From: Kalmusia sp. IMI 367209
Lineage: Eukaryota; Ascomycota; Dothideomycetes; Pleosporales; Didymosphaeriaceae
Length of the DNA: 64,000 bases
Direction of reading: 5' to 3'
Assembly: GCA_027946365.1 (NCBI GenBank)
Contig: JAPEUQ010000020.1
Span: 496,001 to 560,000 of the forward strand
Part shown: positions 35,759 to 48,067 of the stretch, piece after piece
Position numbering within the stretch: the stretch's first letter is position 1
How the letters are laid out: every line of letters starts with the position of its first letter
The notes under the pieces: model-generated
The model's input: only the letters and a program-made list of their open reading frames with translations
Told to the model about the DNA's origin: nothing
Databases searched by the model: none
Made by a program: the position numbers and the translations under genes

Positions 35759-38753
35759 TCAATGTGAAGGCAGGTCGACGCCGAAAATGTCCTGCCAAAT
35801 GTCAGCTCGAAACAAACAGCAATGCCGGTACTACGAAGTGAACTCACCAAAGCCACGGATGCGACGTCTTTTACTTTGCCGAACCCACCTCCAGCAAGCT
35901 GCAACTTTCGTTTCTGCCGATCGAGAACATTGCTCTATACAGGTAGTCAGTGGCTAAAATATACGTATCCAGGTGGGAAAATCCGTACCTCTTCCACAGT
36001 ATTCGTCGTGATATAACGCGTGATGCGCACCTGCTCGGTTTGTCCAAGCCGAAGCGCCCGACCAACAGCCTGGGACTCTATCGAAGGATTCCACTGTGGT
36101 TCAAGAAGGTAGATGCGTGTAGCAACCGCGAGATTAAGACTGTGAACTATTAATTAGTGTTTCTTTACCGCATAATTACGCTACATGGTGCGCTCACCCA
36201 ACCGCACCCGTACCCAGCGTCATCAGCAAGATATTCGGTCCAGCCGGAGATCTGAAATCCTCTAAAGCCTTCAGACGGTCATTCAAAGCCAAGGACCCAT
36301 CGATCAGATTGTAGCGTATGGAGTAGTAGTCGAGCAGACGCGCGACAATCGTAAGAGTCTTTTTCCAGCAAGAGAATACAATACTGTTTTGCCATCAGCA
36401 ACAACCATTTTATGTGCAGAAAATCATGATACCTCTTACTGCATAGATCTTCCCGAAGGTCAGACGAAAGAGCCAACAGCTTTGATGGATAGCTTCTTTG
36501 GCTAGTCTCGTCCCGAGCCTCATGAGACAATCCACCGTTTGCCGACCCTATAGCTGGAGGCATAGACCTGATCTTGCCTTCTGAAGCGCATGTTGGGCAT
36601 TCTTGCTTGTGTACGCGATGCTGAGGCAAGCAGTTCTGGCATACTAAATGTAGGCATTTACCAATCACTATCCCTCCTTCATTGTCGTCGACCTCGCTCA
36701 GAGAATACACCGTGCCGTTGCAGTAAGCGCAGATATTCTTCTGGAATTGCTGCAAGTAAGTGAGCACCTCATCGGAATCCTCGGGTAGACCGGTAAGGTC
36801 TATTGCCACATCCCGTCCGTTGTTGCAGAACAATCGGAGTTTGAGTAGAGACTCGAGTATGGTAGAGTTAATTCTGCCCTTGCGGCGTCCGCTGACCGCC
36901 ATGTCAATCTGTACACGGCCCTGGTGTAATAATTTATCGTAGTCTCTACGCTCGGCTGCAGTGAGGGGGATCCTGTGAATCTGGGCAACCGGTTCTGGTA
37001 AGTCTAATAACTCTCTCGTTCTTCGAAGACAAATAGACTTAAGAAGAACTCGCAAATTCTGGAAACGTGTCGGCGAGTTTGTGTTAATCGGGTTCTTGAT
37101 AATTTTCGCAAATGTATGCGGAGCCTCCAGAATTGGGATTTTGAGGAAGGCAGTCAAAGCTGCAAGATCATCGAGACTGTTTTGAATGGGTGTTCCGGTC
37201 AAACACCATCGATGCCGCGCTGTCAAGGCTGAAACGGCTTTGAACTGATTCGTTGCTGGATTTCGGATATCGTGTGCTTCATCCAGCACGATGCGGAACC
37301 AGTTGATCTTTGAGAGCGGGCTCTCTGACTTTTCGCGTCCATGCTCGACTGCAACTGTTGCGTAGGTTGTAAACACAATCATCGTTTGATGTAGCAGATG
37401 CTTTTCAACATGGCGTGCTGAGCCCAGATGTCTATGGAATGAGATAGCGCCAGGGAATGAGTGGTCGCGTATTTCCTTCACCCAACTGTCGACGAGAAGA
37501 GAAGAGGGGGCAATGACAAGCGTAGCCTGAGACGGAACCTTTCGTCGCGTCTGACCCTCAGCAGGCTGGTTCTCGGTAATGAATTCTTGGGCCCGATCAA
37601 GAGTTCCGGCGATGGTTGATAAGATGACTAATGTCTTTCCTAGCCCCATTTCGTCAGCGATGATCCCACCTTTCGCCTCAACACGTGTAGGTCGCTTCGC
37701 GCCCGTGAAGATGTGCTGGTAGAACGGTTCATCTTGGTCGACGTCATTGTACTTCCACAGACTTAGTTCGGAAGGTAGCTTCCCACTTTCTCGCTGGCTG
37801 ATGAAGTCGATGGCTTCCATTTGATGTGATCGCAATGATTGGCTAATACGATGATCGACAGAAATCTGCTCTAAGTTGGCGTGGTGCGTCAAGTCAGAGT
37901 CCAGGATGTTATCGACTGCTGCGGAAACATTTTCATCAGAATTCGATCCTTTCTGTCGTCTTAGCGTCTCATCTTCCTTGTCCTTTTGTGTGTCAATTCC
38001 TGATAACTGAATGGCAATGGGAATGCCGGTCGCAAAGCCATCGATTGGAAGAAAGTGGGGATTCTGATACGCGTAGCCCTCGAGGCCGAAGCGAGGATAC
38101 TGGAGGTAGATATCACCTTCAGCTAGAACTCGTCCAACCTCCTTGAAGTCGGCTTCTAACCCGTAAATATTGATCTCTATGGACACTTTTTCGCCAATGT
38201 CAGACCATGTGGGGTGTTCAACGAACGCTTTAAGCTGAAGTTGGCGGTCTGTGACGAGTAATTTGACGGTTCTGCAGAGACCCCTGTTCAACCGAGCGAA
38301 CTTAACGCCGTCGTGTTCTAATGCAAAGAATGGACCTTCTTCCACAACCGAGAACCAGTGCTCTTCGTTGATATTGTAGGTCTCAGAACTCCGCAAGCCA
38401 GTCATGCTGTTTACTTGAGCTGTTATGTCTGTAATCTGTGACCCGAACTCTTAGCTAGCCAAGTCTTGACCTTAGAAACGGAGACATACACTACCAAAGC
38501 AGACGTGAATGTTGCTGATTGGCTCGCTTATTTCGCCAGTTAGGGGGCGCAGATTTGGCGGGGTCGATGTTGCCGTTGAATGGTCCCGATCCCCTTCAAA
38601 TGGCCACAGTCTCTTTGATGGAGACGTCCACGGCGATGGGGAACAAGATGATACCGAGGTCGCAGTCGAAATCTCCCACTGCGGGACTTCTAGTGTGTTG
38701 GTAGACGTGGGTACGCAGCGATTGTCATGGGTGTCGTCCATATCTATAGGCAT
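35759..38753 (-). CDS. SNF2/RING DNA translocase, RAD5/HLTF type, 907 aa
   Basis: Six exons on the minus strand (38753-38490, 38435-36433, 36383-36198, 36139-35989, 35934-35848, 35791-35759) join in phase to 908 codons. The first intron (38436-38489) links VCFGS to ITDITAQVN, so the start at 38753 is preferred over the internal ATG at 38405. Motifs: DEMGLGKT (about 349-356), DEAH (473-476), LTGTPIQNS, and a RING with CAYC...CLHLVCQNC...CPTC (657-704). The C-terminal helicase half has SIVFSCWKKTL, LLMTLGTGAVGLNLA and QAVGRALRLGQTEQ. The family acts in nuclei in post-replication repair, using ATP-driven translocation and RING ubiquitin-ligase activity. No HIRAN domain is obvious, so it may be a fungus-specific paralogue. 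All key motifs are intact. Confidence 0.9.
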
Positions 38754-39208
38754 GCCGTAGGCAAATAAGGAAGCGACGAATCCTTGAGAACCTCAAGTAT
38801 CGGAAGATAAGTCGTCAGTATCAGTGACTAAGGTGAAGATGCTGGACGTGGCAGTGGATATGGTTCGATGCCTCGACATCGCTGAGCCGTGACAGCCCTG
38901 CTCAGCCCCCAATAATGCCACAGCTGAGCCACACCGGTGAGACACCCGCGCAAGATTGCTGCCTAACCCGACCCGACGGCTCAGGATCTTCACCGGTTCG
39001 CTTTTCGAGGATTGACATACCCGTCGTATCAGGCATCGACCCGCGGATAGAGGAGCCATCCCTTCATGGTACGAGATTGACGGCCTCTCTCCGCAGACAT
39101 TGTATTTGTGATCGAAAGCTATCGCGAGTGGGGTTCTGTATCGAAGCATTTTCGAACCAGTTGGCTTCGTTTTAGCTTCTTGTCGGTGCTGCTCTTAGAA
39201 TACATAGC
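38754..39208. promoter_or_regulatory. Divergent promoter, SNF2 gene / NACHT gene
   Basis: A 455-bp interval between two divergent start codons. No TATA box or known factor site stands out by eye. Head-to-head placement makes shared control possible, but nothing in the sequence proves it. Confidence 0.45.
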
Positions 39209-42200
39209 ATGGCTGGCAATGGTCCAATCCTCGAGGCAACGCCGTTTGAGCGGGCACTTGGGCAGTTCAAATTGGGGCTGAAAAAGAGGGACCTGGAGAA
39301 TTTCAAGAAGACTACACTAGTCGACTTAAGGCAAACGATCGGCGAGCTTCAAGAGAAACAACATGCTTCTCGGAGATTGCAAGGTTTAATTCGCATTCAG
39401 CCCTTCCTCGAAGCGATGGAACAATTCGGGAAAGTAATTACGATATTCGCCAATACGAACGAGATATTAGCATTCGTATGGGGACCTGTCAAGCTTCTGC
39501 TATTGGTATGAAGGTATCCAGCTAGAAGACCTCCACTTGCTGACATTTGCTTTAGATTGCAAATACTTCTGTAGAGGCATTCAAGGGGCTCCTTGACATG
39601 TACTCGTCGATCGGAGAGAGACTCCCTAATCTTATCAAATATGAAACGCTGCTCAGGTCCAACTCGCATATGATGGGCGTCCTTGCTTTGATCTACGGTG
39701 ATATTCTTCAATTCCACCACGAGGCGCTGAAATATTTTCAGCAACCTTGTGAGTAACCATTAAAACTACTCTATCTGACGCACTAACACCGTCAGTATGG
39801 AAACAAATGTTAGTTACCCCGACCTGGAAAACTTACCAATCCAAATTCGGCGAAATTATCTCAAATATGACTCGGCACTATCGACTGGTAGAAAATTCCG
39901 CCACTGTTATCCAGATTGAGGACTTTCAGAAAGCTAGGAAGATCGATAATGATCGCTTTGAGACGGAGAGGAGAGACGAAGACTTGCGTCGGCTCAAGGC
40001 AGTTTATGACTGGCTACGACCTGCCGGTGTCGAAAACGATCACTACGAGCTCATGAAGACGCGGGCAGCATTCCCGGGTACCGGCAGGTGGCTACTAGAT
40101 CATCCTACATTCCAAGAGTGGTTCGATCCGCACTATCCTATGGTACCGCCTTTGCTATGGTTGAATGGCATCCCCGGCGCAGGTACGCCTCTAATTTCAG
40201 TATCAGGATCTTTACTAATCAGCTTCAGGGAAGACAATGTTGGCCTCCATTATTGTTGAAGAAGCTAGAAAGCTCGACTTCACCCCAACGGTCTTGTACT
40301 TCTATTGCAAATATCGCAACTCAGAGCAGAATAACTTTCGCGCTGTTGCACGGACGATTCTTGCCCAAATGCTCAAGCAAGATCGAGATCTCCTTGCTTA
40401 CTTCTACGAAAAGTGCTGCGAAAGCGGCGAGACAGTCCTTGAGTCGTGTACGAATATCAAAACCTTACTCAAAGAAGGATTTGACAACTGCAAAAGCGTT
40501 TACATCGTCATAGATGGCTTAGACGAGTGTGGCAGAGGTGATCGCAAAGACATTACGCAATGGCTCCGAAATTTGGTGGAAGACCTTCCCACGGCAGAGC
40601 CTGATCGTATTCGATGCATATTCGTTAGCCGTGATGACGGGGTTGCAAGAAAAGATTTCTCCGGTCTCGCTAGCATAAAGATTCAACCTGGAGACAACAA
40701 GGCGGATATTGAGCTCTACTGCCGCACCCAGGCTGAGAAGTTAATTCTACCACCATTTAATCTAGCTCACGAAAGAGCTACGGCCATTGCGAAAACCGTA
40801 TCGACCTCTGGTGTAGGTAAGATTTCCAATACTCTGATCGTAATCGGAAGCGTGCTCATTCAATCACCAGATATGTTCCTTCTCACAAAGCTTATCTGGG
40901 ACAACATTTTCGGCCAGACGTCGATAGCAAGGCTCGAAGAAGAGCTCGAGCCAGACGTTTTCCCCGAAGATGTCAACACTGCGTAAGACCTCTCTCAGTT
41001 CACCCTATTATTACTGACGCATAGTAGCTATAGAAGAATATTGGAAAGAATCGAGTCAGCTGTCACTCCACAACGATGGAAGGAGGTCATGCTGGTTCTT
41101 GGTTGGCTTGTCTGCGCAAAGCGACCACTCAAATGGCACGAGATACAATGTCTCAAAGCTCTGAACATGGACAAGGAGTGCGTCGATTACAATCGTGAGA
41201 AGTTTTTGATAAGTCCGGAAGAGCTTCTAGACTCTCTGGTGGTAAGACGCGAAGACGAGACCGTTCAACTTGTGCATCTATCCGCGAGATAGTGAGCCTC
41301 CTAAATCCAATCGACAAGCGGTAGCACTAACCCTGTACTCCAGCTTCCTCGTAGACGAAAACCAGATTGACTTAGCTGCCGAAGAATTGAAGATGGCCAC
41401 CATTTGCCTCAATTATATGAATCTCAAATCGCTCGCCTCGCCGTCCTCTGCCGCAGTTATAAATGGCGATTACATTCTCCTGGAATACGCTACCATCTAC
41501 TGGATTCGCCATCTCGAGGCTGGATTAAATGATTACGAGACACACGAAGAAATTTTGCGTGCACTCGCGGAAACTTTGGAGATATTCTTGCAGAAACACT
41601 GGGCCGAACCAACACATCCGCTCGCAGTATCTCAAAGAAACCGGGACAAACTCGCATGGTTCGGAGGCTATGAACTTTTTGAGAAACTCCTCCAATCAGT
41701 CGTCTCAGCGCGGAAACAAAATACCTTCTTCGGTAAAATGAAGAAAGGTGAGATTGCTTTGAATGTGAGCGATATGGTCGTCAATATCCGACAAGAAATT
41801 GAGAAGACCATGAATTTAGCAGACTCGACGACTATAGAAGAACTAGAGCAAAAGTACAGTGCGTATATCTATAAGTGTCCGCGCCCTAGCTGTCAATTCT
41901 TCACCACCGGTTTCAAAGATAGCGGTGACCGGGATAAACATGCAGACAAGCACGAGCGACCATTTCGCTGCACTGAAGAGGCTTGCACAGGGTATGTCTT
42001 TGGCTTCATCACGCCCGAAGACTTGAAAAAGCACATGCGGGAGACACACTCACGAGTTCTTAAAGACGAGCAGTTTCCGACCGAGCAAGAGGTCCAGCAG
42101 AGTATGCAACCAGAACCCCTCATCCAAGAAGCAGCGCTCGCTCCAGCTCCAGCTACAGCTGCAGAGGTCGCACAGGCCCAAACAGAACCGGAGCCGGAGC

Positions 42201-42682
42201 CGGAACCGGAGCCGGAACCGGAACCGGAGCCGGAACCAGAGCCAGAACCCATATTCCACCCACTGCCGGCTCAACAGCGCACGCGGCGAAAGGAGAGACA
42301 GAAAGAGTTCATATGCAATTTCTGCGGTAACAAGTACACTAAGAAATACAACTGGAAATCGCACTTGCTCACCCACACAACCGAGAAGCCCTTTAAATGC
42401 ACACATTGCGAAAAAGGCTTCGCCAGGGAAAGCGATGTGCGACGGCACGAAACTACGCATGGAGAGAAAACCCATGTCTGCTATGGGAGATTGCCGAATG
42501 GAGAGTATTGGGGTTGTGGAAAAAGTTTTGCGAGGGCCGACATTCTGAGCAGTCATCACAAGACGAAGATCGGACAGTTGTGTATTAGGCCATTTGCCAG
42601 GCAGCAAGAAGGTGAACAAGAGATAGAGTTAGTGGAGAGAAGTGAGACGGTTTTGAGCCAGGCGATGTTGTTGACTAATTGA
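39209..42682 (+). CDS. NACHT STAND protein with C2H2 zinc fingers, 1059 aa
   Basis: Seven exons (39209-39505, 39556-39748, 39796-40182, 40229-40816, 40871-40982, 41028-41291, 41344-42682) join in phase to 1060 codons. Residues 1-285 form the helical N-terminal domain of fungal STAND proteins. The P-loop GIPGAGKT (about 287-294) is split by intron 3. Walker B is VYIVIDGLDECG (about 383-394). A helical region (about 500-780) follows, with ILERIESAVTPQRWKEVMLV and LVHLSARYF blocks. The C-terminus holds Cys/His fingers at about 792-849, an 11-fold Glu-Pro tract (895-916), two classical C2H2 fingers (CNFC...H, CTHC...H; 938-986) and a divergent one (about 993-1019). STAND NTPases are signal switches, and fungal ones act in incompatibility and innate-type defence. 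Fingers sit where NLRs carry their sensor repeats. Confidence 0.88.
42186..42248 (+). repeat. Hexanucleotide GAGCCG/GAACCG tract
   Basis: About ten copies of a GA(G/A)CC(G/A)-type hexanucleotide lie inside the NACHT gene and encode the Glu-Pro tract. It keeps the frame because the unit is two codons long, so copy number could vary without breaking the protein. Confidence 0.85.
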
Positions 42683-45518
42683 ATGAATGTTTGAAGGAAG
42701 TAGGGATTTGTACTACTTTGACATGCTTCTTTTTCCAAGTTAAACTCTGAAGGACCACTCTGCGGGCTCAGAAAATAATGCACTCATTACATATTTTTAC
42801 CTTGATTTTATTGTCAATACTCTCAAATAGAGTAATTGCACTGTGTGCATAATGAAATTGCTACTGTAGAATATATATTCATCACGCTTATATCCTAACA
42901 TCGCAGACTCCAAGTGCTGATAAATGAGTATCACGGCTCAACACAGGCACGCAGAGCCTTCTCATTACTTATCTATCAAGACAAACAGAGCAACCAATCA
43001 AAATGCTATGAGGTGTGAAAGAACGAGGAACTCTAGCTGCGATCGGCAGAGTTTGAAAGAGATGACCTATAGACTCATTTATCACGCTCATGACACAGAA
43101 TTTTGCAACCTTAGAAGCCTTGTGGTTGTCTTTTGCGCGACGCGCAGACTTCATATCCACATCTGGATTTCCTTTTTGCGATCGCACTTGAGCATGGCGG
43201 CCAACCGTGCGCATGTACTGACGGCTCAGCAAAACAACAAGATATACCTGCCGCATTGAGACTAAAAGGCCAGGGTGCAGTGAATGAAAATTGAAATTGC
43301 TAGGCGTGTGGATCTCTCTGTCTCTGATTCGTGAGTGGAATTATAAGGTGGCCTCCGCTAATGAACGGGTGGCTAATGGGCGCATTCTACTGGTCACGTT
43401 TTTTATGTAGGCTGACAGCGCTAGAGCGCTAGAGCGCTTGCGGGTGCTCATTTTCGTTCTCCGTGGTCACTTGGCATACATTTTAACGAATCGGATCGAT
43501 GGCCACTATCTATTCTCTTGGCTTGAACCGGTGAGCGCAGACATAATGCTTAGCCGTGGGCACCTTTACTACTATGCCATTCTATTCCAAAATCGAATAG
43601 AGAACATACTTCTGCTGGGAGACGAAGAATACCGCACTAGGTGAACTTAGGAGCTTCAAGTGCAACGAAAGGTAGCGACTATTATATGGCTCATGTACTA
43701 TCTTCAGCCAGATAATCGGCGCATAGTTTAAGCTCCCCAATGCACCAGACTCGAGGTTCCATTTATTTATATGTGGTGGCTACGTCTCAATCTTGGCTGC
43801 TTCGCTACTCACGCGGCTGCTGCTATATCATTGTATGTTCTAGTCCAGATTGAATGTTTAGTTCAACTGTGTATGCCTGAATGACGCGAAAGATTTGGAA
43901 AGTGTGCTGGACAACACGATGTGCGCGCAATAGCTTTCGCCTAGTTTTCCTACTAAGTAACTTTGATTCCAGATTGTCTGCATGTTCACTCTCGCCTTCC
44001 ATGACACTGCTGTCAGTAAAACCATCGCATGTATGGCGGTCTGACGGACAAATAACTGCGCAGCCACTTCAGTGCATAGATTAAAGTGCGGATAGATGCC
44101 CTCGGTCGAGACAAAGCTGTCGCCGCGTGGCCAGGAGGCTTAGATCTAGCGGCCAAGAAATAAAGTTTCGTGTTCTAGATCACCCAGAGCCCAGATTGGG
44201 CCAATGAGCGTCCACTTCAAATGCGGAACCCCCAATTTCCTGGTTTCGTGTGTGGTTTAGTGGTGCACATTCAACTTGTATGCTGAGCCGTGATGTCGCA
44301 CATTTAGGGAGCACGATAACTTGTGATGATCGAGATTGCGTTCACCACATTTAATCAGCTAATAAGAATATTGATATATTTTAGTCTGGATACTTGAGAA
44401 GCTACTGTCAATATCCTCCAGCATGCTGCAGATGAGCATTATCAATCGAACCGCCGAAGTTCTGAGACCACACATATTTCCGACACAATTGACAAAGCTC
44501 CCCATCCCAACAGTCGGTCCCAAATTAGTCGAAAATCTTGTAACGCATTGTCTCGGGAGTCTCAAACTTCGAACAGTTGATTTTTATAACCGGAAAATAA
44601 GATTCATGTGGGTACTAATGAGCTTTGATACGCGCAGTGATGCACATTCATCATAGTAAGGATCAGGATCCACCTATGGATTGAGATTTCGAGCACATTG
44701 TACAATATGGAAGACGAAAACGCAGACGGAACTCCCAGGATCCTGTATGTGGTGAGACGAAACACTCGAGTGATATCTCTCTCTTGTGTCGTTCCCTGAT
44801 CGCAAAGATCAGGAATAAGAGCTTAAGCGATCAGCCTGGAAGAGTCTACAGACATTCCCCCCTTATAGCTTTCTAATTATATCGTGGAAGATATTGCCCG
44901 ATAGTGAGTCTTAAGGCGTAAAATGGAAGACAACCAAGATCAGGGTAATTCGTACATTGAGACAAATTCTTAAGGAGTACTCAAGAAGCTACACGAGAAT
45001 GGATAAACTATACCACGTGACCTAGGCAGGCCTGGTCCGGGTGGGGTCCGGAGGTAGTCCGGTGGATCTCCCAGGGATCACCCCACCATAGGAATGTCCT
45101 CGACAACCCTGGTCAACTACAACACCATCCCTCTCTATCCGGCATCGCTCCTCCATGCCACTTTGAGCCCCTTTTAGGCGGTATATAGTGGTCGGAGTCC
45201 CTAAATAGCAGGAGGAGGCTTCTATTGGATGAGGTACACAACGTCTCGTATAGGCTAGCAGGATAACACCATAGCGCGGCATACTCTTATTGATAGGAGT
45301 CTATTACCTCATAACCAGGAGATATAAGGCTCTGCTACGTGAATTGTGGCTGGGCAGCGATTCGTCTACAGCACCGACAGCAACGGCAATCTATCTGGAC
45401 GTAACATATCGCCGGTGCTAATTTACGCTTTCGCAGGGTAGAATCAATCTGTAAGTCTTTTAGAGCTCTCCAACAATATGTTTCGTGATAGCAACTATTT
45501 TTGCAAGTTTTGCAGTGT
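42683..45518. other. No gene recognised
   Basis: About 2.8 kb of unassigned sequence. It includes a short AGAGCGCT triplet repeat at about 43422-43438. The segment 45020-45518 directly abuts the dispersed repeat and may belong to the same element; its minus frame 45556-45335 is Cys-rich (ALHSLHCKTCKNSCYH) but unrecognised. Confidence 0.5.
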
Positions 45519-45707
45519 AAGGAGTGAAGTGCGTGATCCCGTGATATCGCGATCACATCATGGTCACTGCCAAAATCGCTGCGCAGGCGAGGCGCTAGGA
45601 GCGCGCTGGCGTAACACCCCTAAAACGAAGGGGAGGATAAAGGACAGAGGATAGATTTCAATCTCACCACTACTTGAGGAATGCTCGCTGCTATAATTAA
45701 TCCTAAC
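45519..45707 (-). repeat. Dispersed repeat, copy B (inverted)
   Basis: The reverse complement begins GTTAGGATTAATTATAGCAG and ends near GGGATCACGCACTTCACTCC, matching 3243-3480 at about 85 percent. The internal CACGTG array of copy A is missing here, replaced by a short TGATCGCGATATCACG segment. Confidence 0.65.
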
Positions 45708-46569
45708 ATGCAGATCATAAATCTGCGCGAGATTCTGGTGTTGGTGGCGCGCGTTACGCTATGGCTCGAGTCCGGGACCTTTGTGCGTTATGTGGTGACC
45801 CTGCCCCAGTCCAGGGATTAATTTCAACGAGAATACCTCGACAGAAGACGTTTACCGTCCTGCTCTTTCTACATCTGATTCTCGTTGTTTCATCTTATTG
45901 GACTCTGCCCGCCCATCTTTCCGTCTTTCGCTAAGCCTCCTTCCCTACTTCCTTCCCTTCCCTCACTAGCGACCGCCTAGCACCGACTTCTGCTTTTTAT
46001 CTTACCCGCTATTACTTTCCTCTCTTCCTCCATTCAAGCAAAAAGAATACCGAGACAGCGGCAAGGCTTCGTAATCAGAGCATACAAGAATAGAGGTGGC
46101 AACATACCTGCCTCCGTTAATGGAGACTAGATTCTCACTCGCATTGAGCGTTAGACGGAGCCGGGACCTATGAATATTGACAGGTGTGAACCTCGTTCTC
46201 ATATCGAGTAATTGCGATAATTTTGTTCGAACAAAGATGCCTGGGACTTCTGTATATGACCTTGAGACCTTGCGATACTTCACCTTACTATAGTGGCAAA
46301 GTAATACTGGCACTTGAGAACCTACCCGCCTGCGTGGAGGCTCTATGGATGTATCGAATCTATCACGGGCGCGCGTGGGGACGGAGGCATCCTACGATAC
46401 CAAGCAATACTCTTAGCTCAGCCAAATACGTGAGCTCGCATTCCTCTTCCCTCAGAGTTCTAAGAAGCTAGGTGGACTTAGCTGAACAGAGCGGGAAGGA
46501 TTGCCACCTATACCTAAGACCAGGCACAATAGGGACAGACTAGGGTTTGCTACTGTCCAACATTTTTAC
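45708..46569. other. No gene recognised
   Basis: Spacer left of the degenerate reading frame; possibly part of the same repeat element. Nothing identified. Confidence 0.4.
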
Positions 46570-47335
46570 CACAGGTCGCATCGGCAAAACACGTGGAATC
46601 GACCAACCAGAGAGGGTCTTGTCGGGGGTTGAAGTATCAGGTAGACGGCGAGAAATTTGGAGATCTGATATCGATCACGCCGATTGAAACTGCTTAGGAC
46701 ATGATGTGCATCTACTTGTGGAAAGAGAATTAGGGCACGAACGTACGGTTATACTTACTCATACTGGGATGCCTGAATGTAAAAGGTAATTGACGCAATT
46801 CTCACCACTTGAGATACTTTCAGCTAATATCACGTTCGCAGGCCAAAAATCTCTTTGGCTGAAGGCCGCAAGCTAAATTGGAGGGCGAAAAGTCACAACA
46901 GCAAAGACGCACACTCGTAACTAACGCTCTGAAACGTAACAGGTCGCATAGCCCTATAGGACGAATGAATAGTCAGAGTACCACCGGACCAACTTTGGTC
47001 GATGCAGATTCATGATACCGGAGCGAGGCCGTCTAGCGAAACATCTCTTTAAACAAGAATACGGAGTCCAAAATCCGGAAACAGGAAACCAATCCTATAC
47101 GCGGTCACAAAGGTATGATCCAGAACGGGAAACATAATACCAGATGACGCATGCAGTCATTTTAGTTTCAGGATGAATAACAAACTTCAGCCATCGTACA
47201 CAACAGAAATAGAGGACTGATTTTGATTACCAAGTATATCAAGAGCATATGGAAGCTTAGAAGTAAGGAAGCCAGAGAGCCTAAAAATGGGAACTTCAAC
47301 TTCTTCACGTATAAGGACGATGACTGGTAATGAAA
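46570..47335 (+). pseudogene. RIP-riddled reading frame, unidentified
   Basis: One frame runs for about 255 codons from 46574 (GRIGKTRGIDQPERVLSGVE...) and reads like a protein, broken by about 15 stops. Most stops are TAA or TAG in contexts that fit Gln codons changed from CAA/CAG, the CpA-to-TpA change typical of RIP. Readable stretches include VHLLVERELGHERTV, GMPECKR, LSANITFAGQKSLWLKAAS, HLFKQEYGVQNPETGNQ and FDYQVYQEHMEA. I do not recognise the family. A transposon gene is the natural guess because RIP hits duplicated DNA. Confidence 0.55.
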
Positions 47336-48067
47336 GCTGCAACTATAGTACCTACTACTTTAAAAAGAGCGTAATATACGTCCCTAGCAACACTGCCATG
47401 ACACTTCGTCTAATTAAAGTTTATAATGAGTTATAGTTCGGATTGATCAGACCCGTTTAAAAGCAAACGATACAATACTACTAAACCGGAGTTCCTCTAA
47501 GGCAGATTACGATGCGAAGGCAGCATATAGGGGTTTCTATAACGGTTAGTGACATCCTGTTCCCCGTTAGTAAGTAAGTACCTGTCGTCGATATGCTTAC
47601 AATAACGAGTTCTCAAGTATTAAAGGTAGAGGAGGACGCTGGTATCAGGGACGCCCTTTTCTTCTTCCCCACCCCCTTTTTAATTATGGGTCGCGTGTGC
47701 GTAAATGTGTCCTAACCCGACTCGCTTTTAAAACTTTCGACTTCCGCGTAGTATCCTGAGTACATCCCACTTACTATATAAGTAACAGACAGCCTTTGCT
47801 CAATTAGTCGTAGCACGCAACTTAGCAACTAGTAGGAGGGAACTCTACTATTTTGCCTGCCGGCATTGAGTACGTATACCTACCTAGATATGCCATTATG
47901 TAGTTTAACACGAGTATAGCGCCTAAGTGTCAATCTAGCTTTGCCATACATATTGACCTTGTGCGCTCATTTAGTAATATTGCCCATACGTTTGAGCCAA
48001 CACCTAAATCAACCGCTTGCGTGCTTGTTATCACTCACCTCACCCGGACGTGAGCATCCGCGTCAAA
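47336..48067. other. No gene recognised
   Basis: AT-leaning sequence between two relics; nothing identified. Confidence 0.5.

Noticed and set aside
41843..42619. Long minus-strand frames over the zinc-finger exon
   Set aside because: They are shadows of the plus-strand NACHT gene, with Gly-Ser runs that are the antisense of the Glu-Pro tract.
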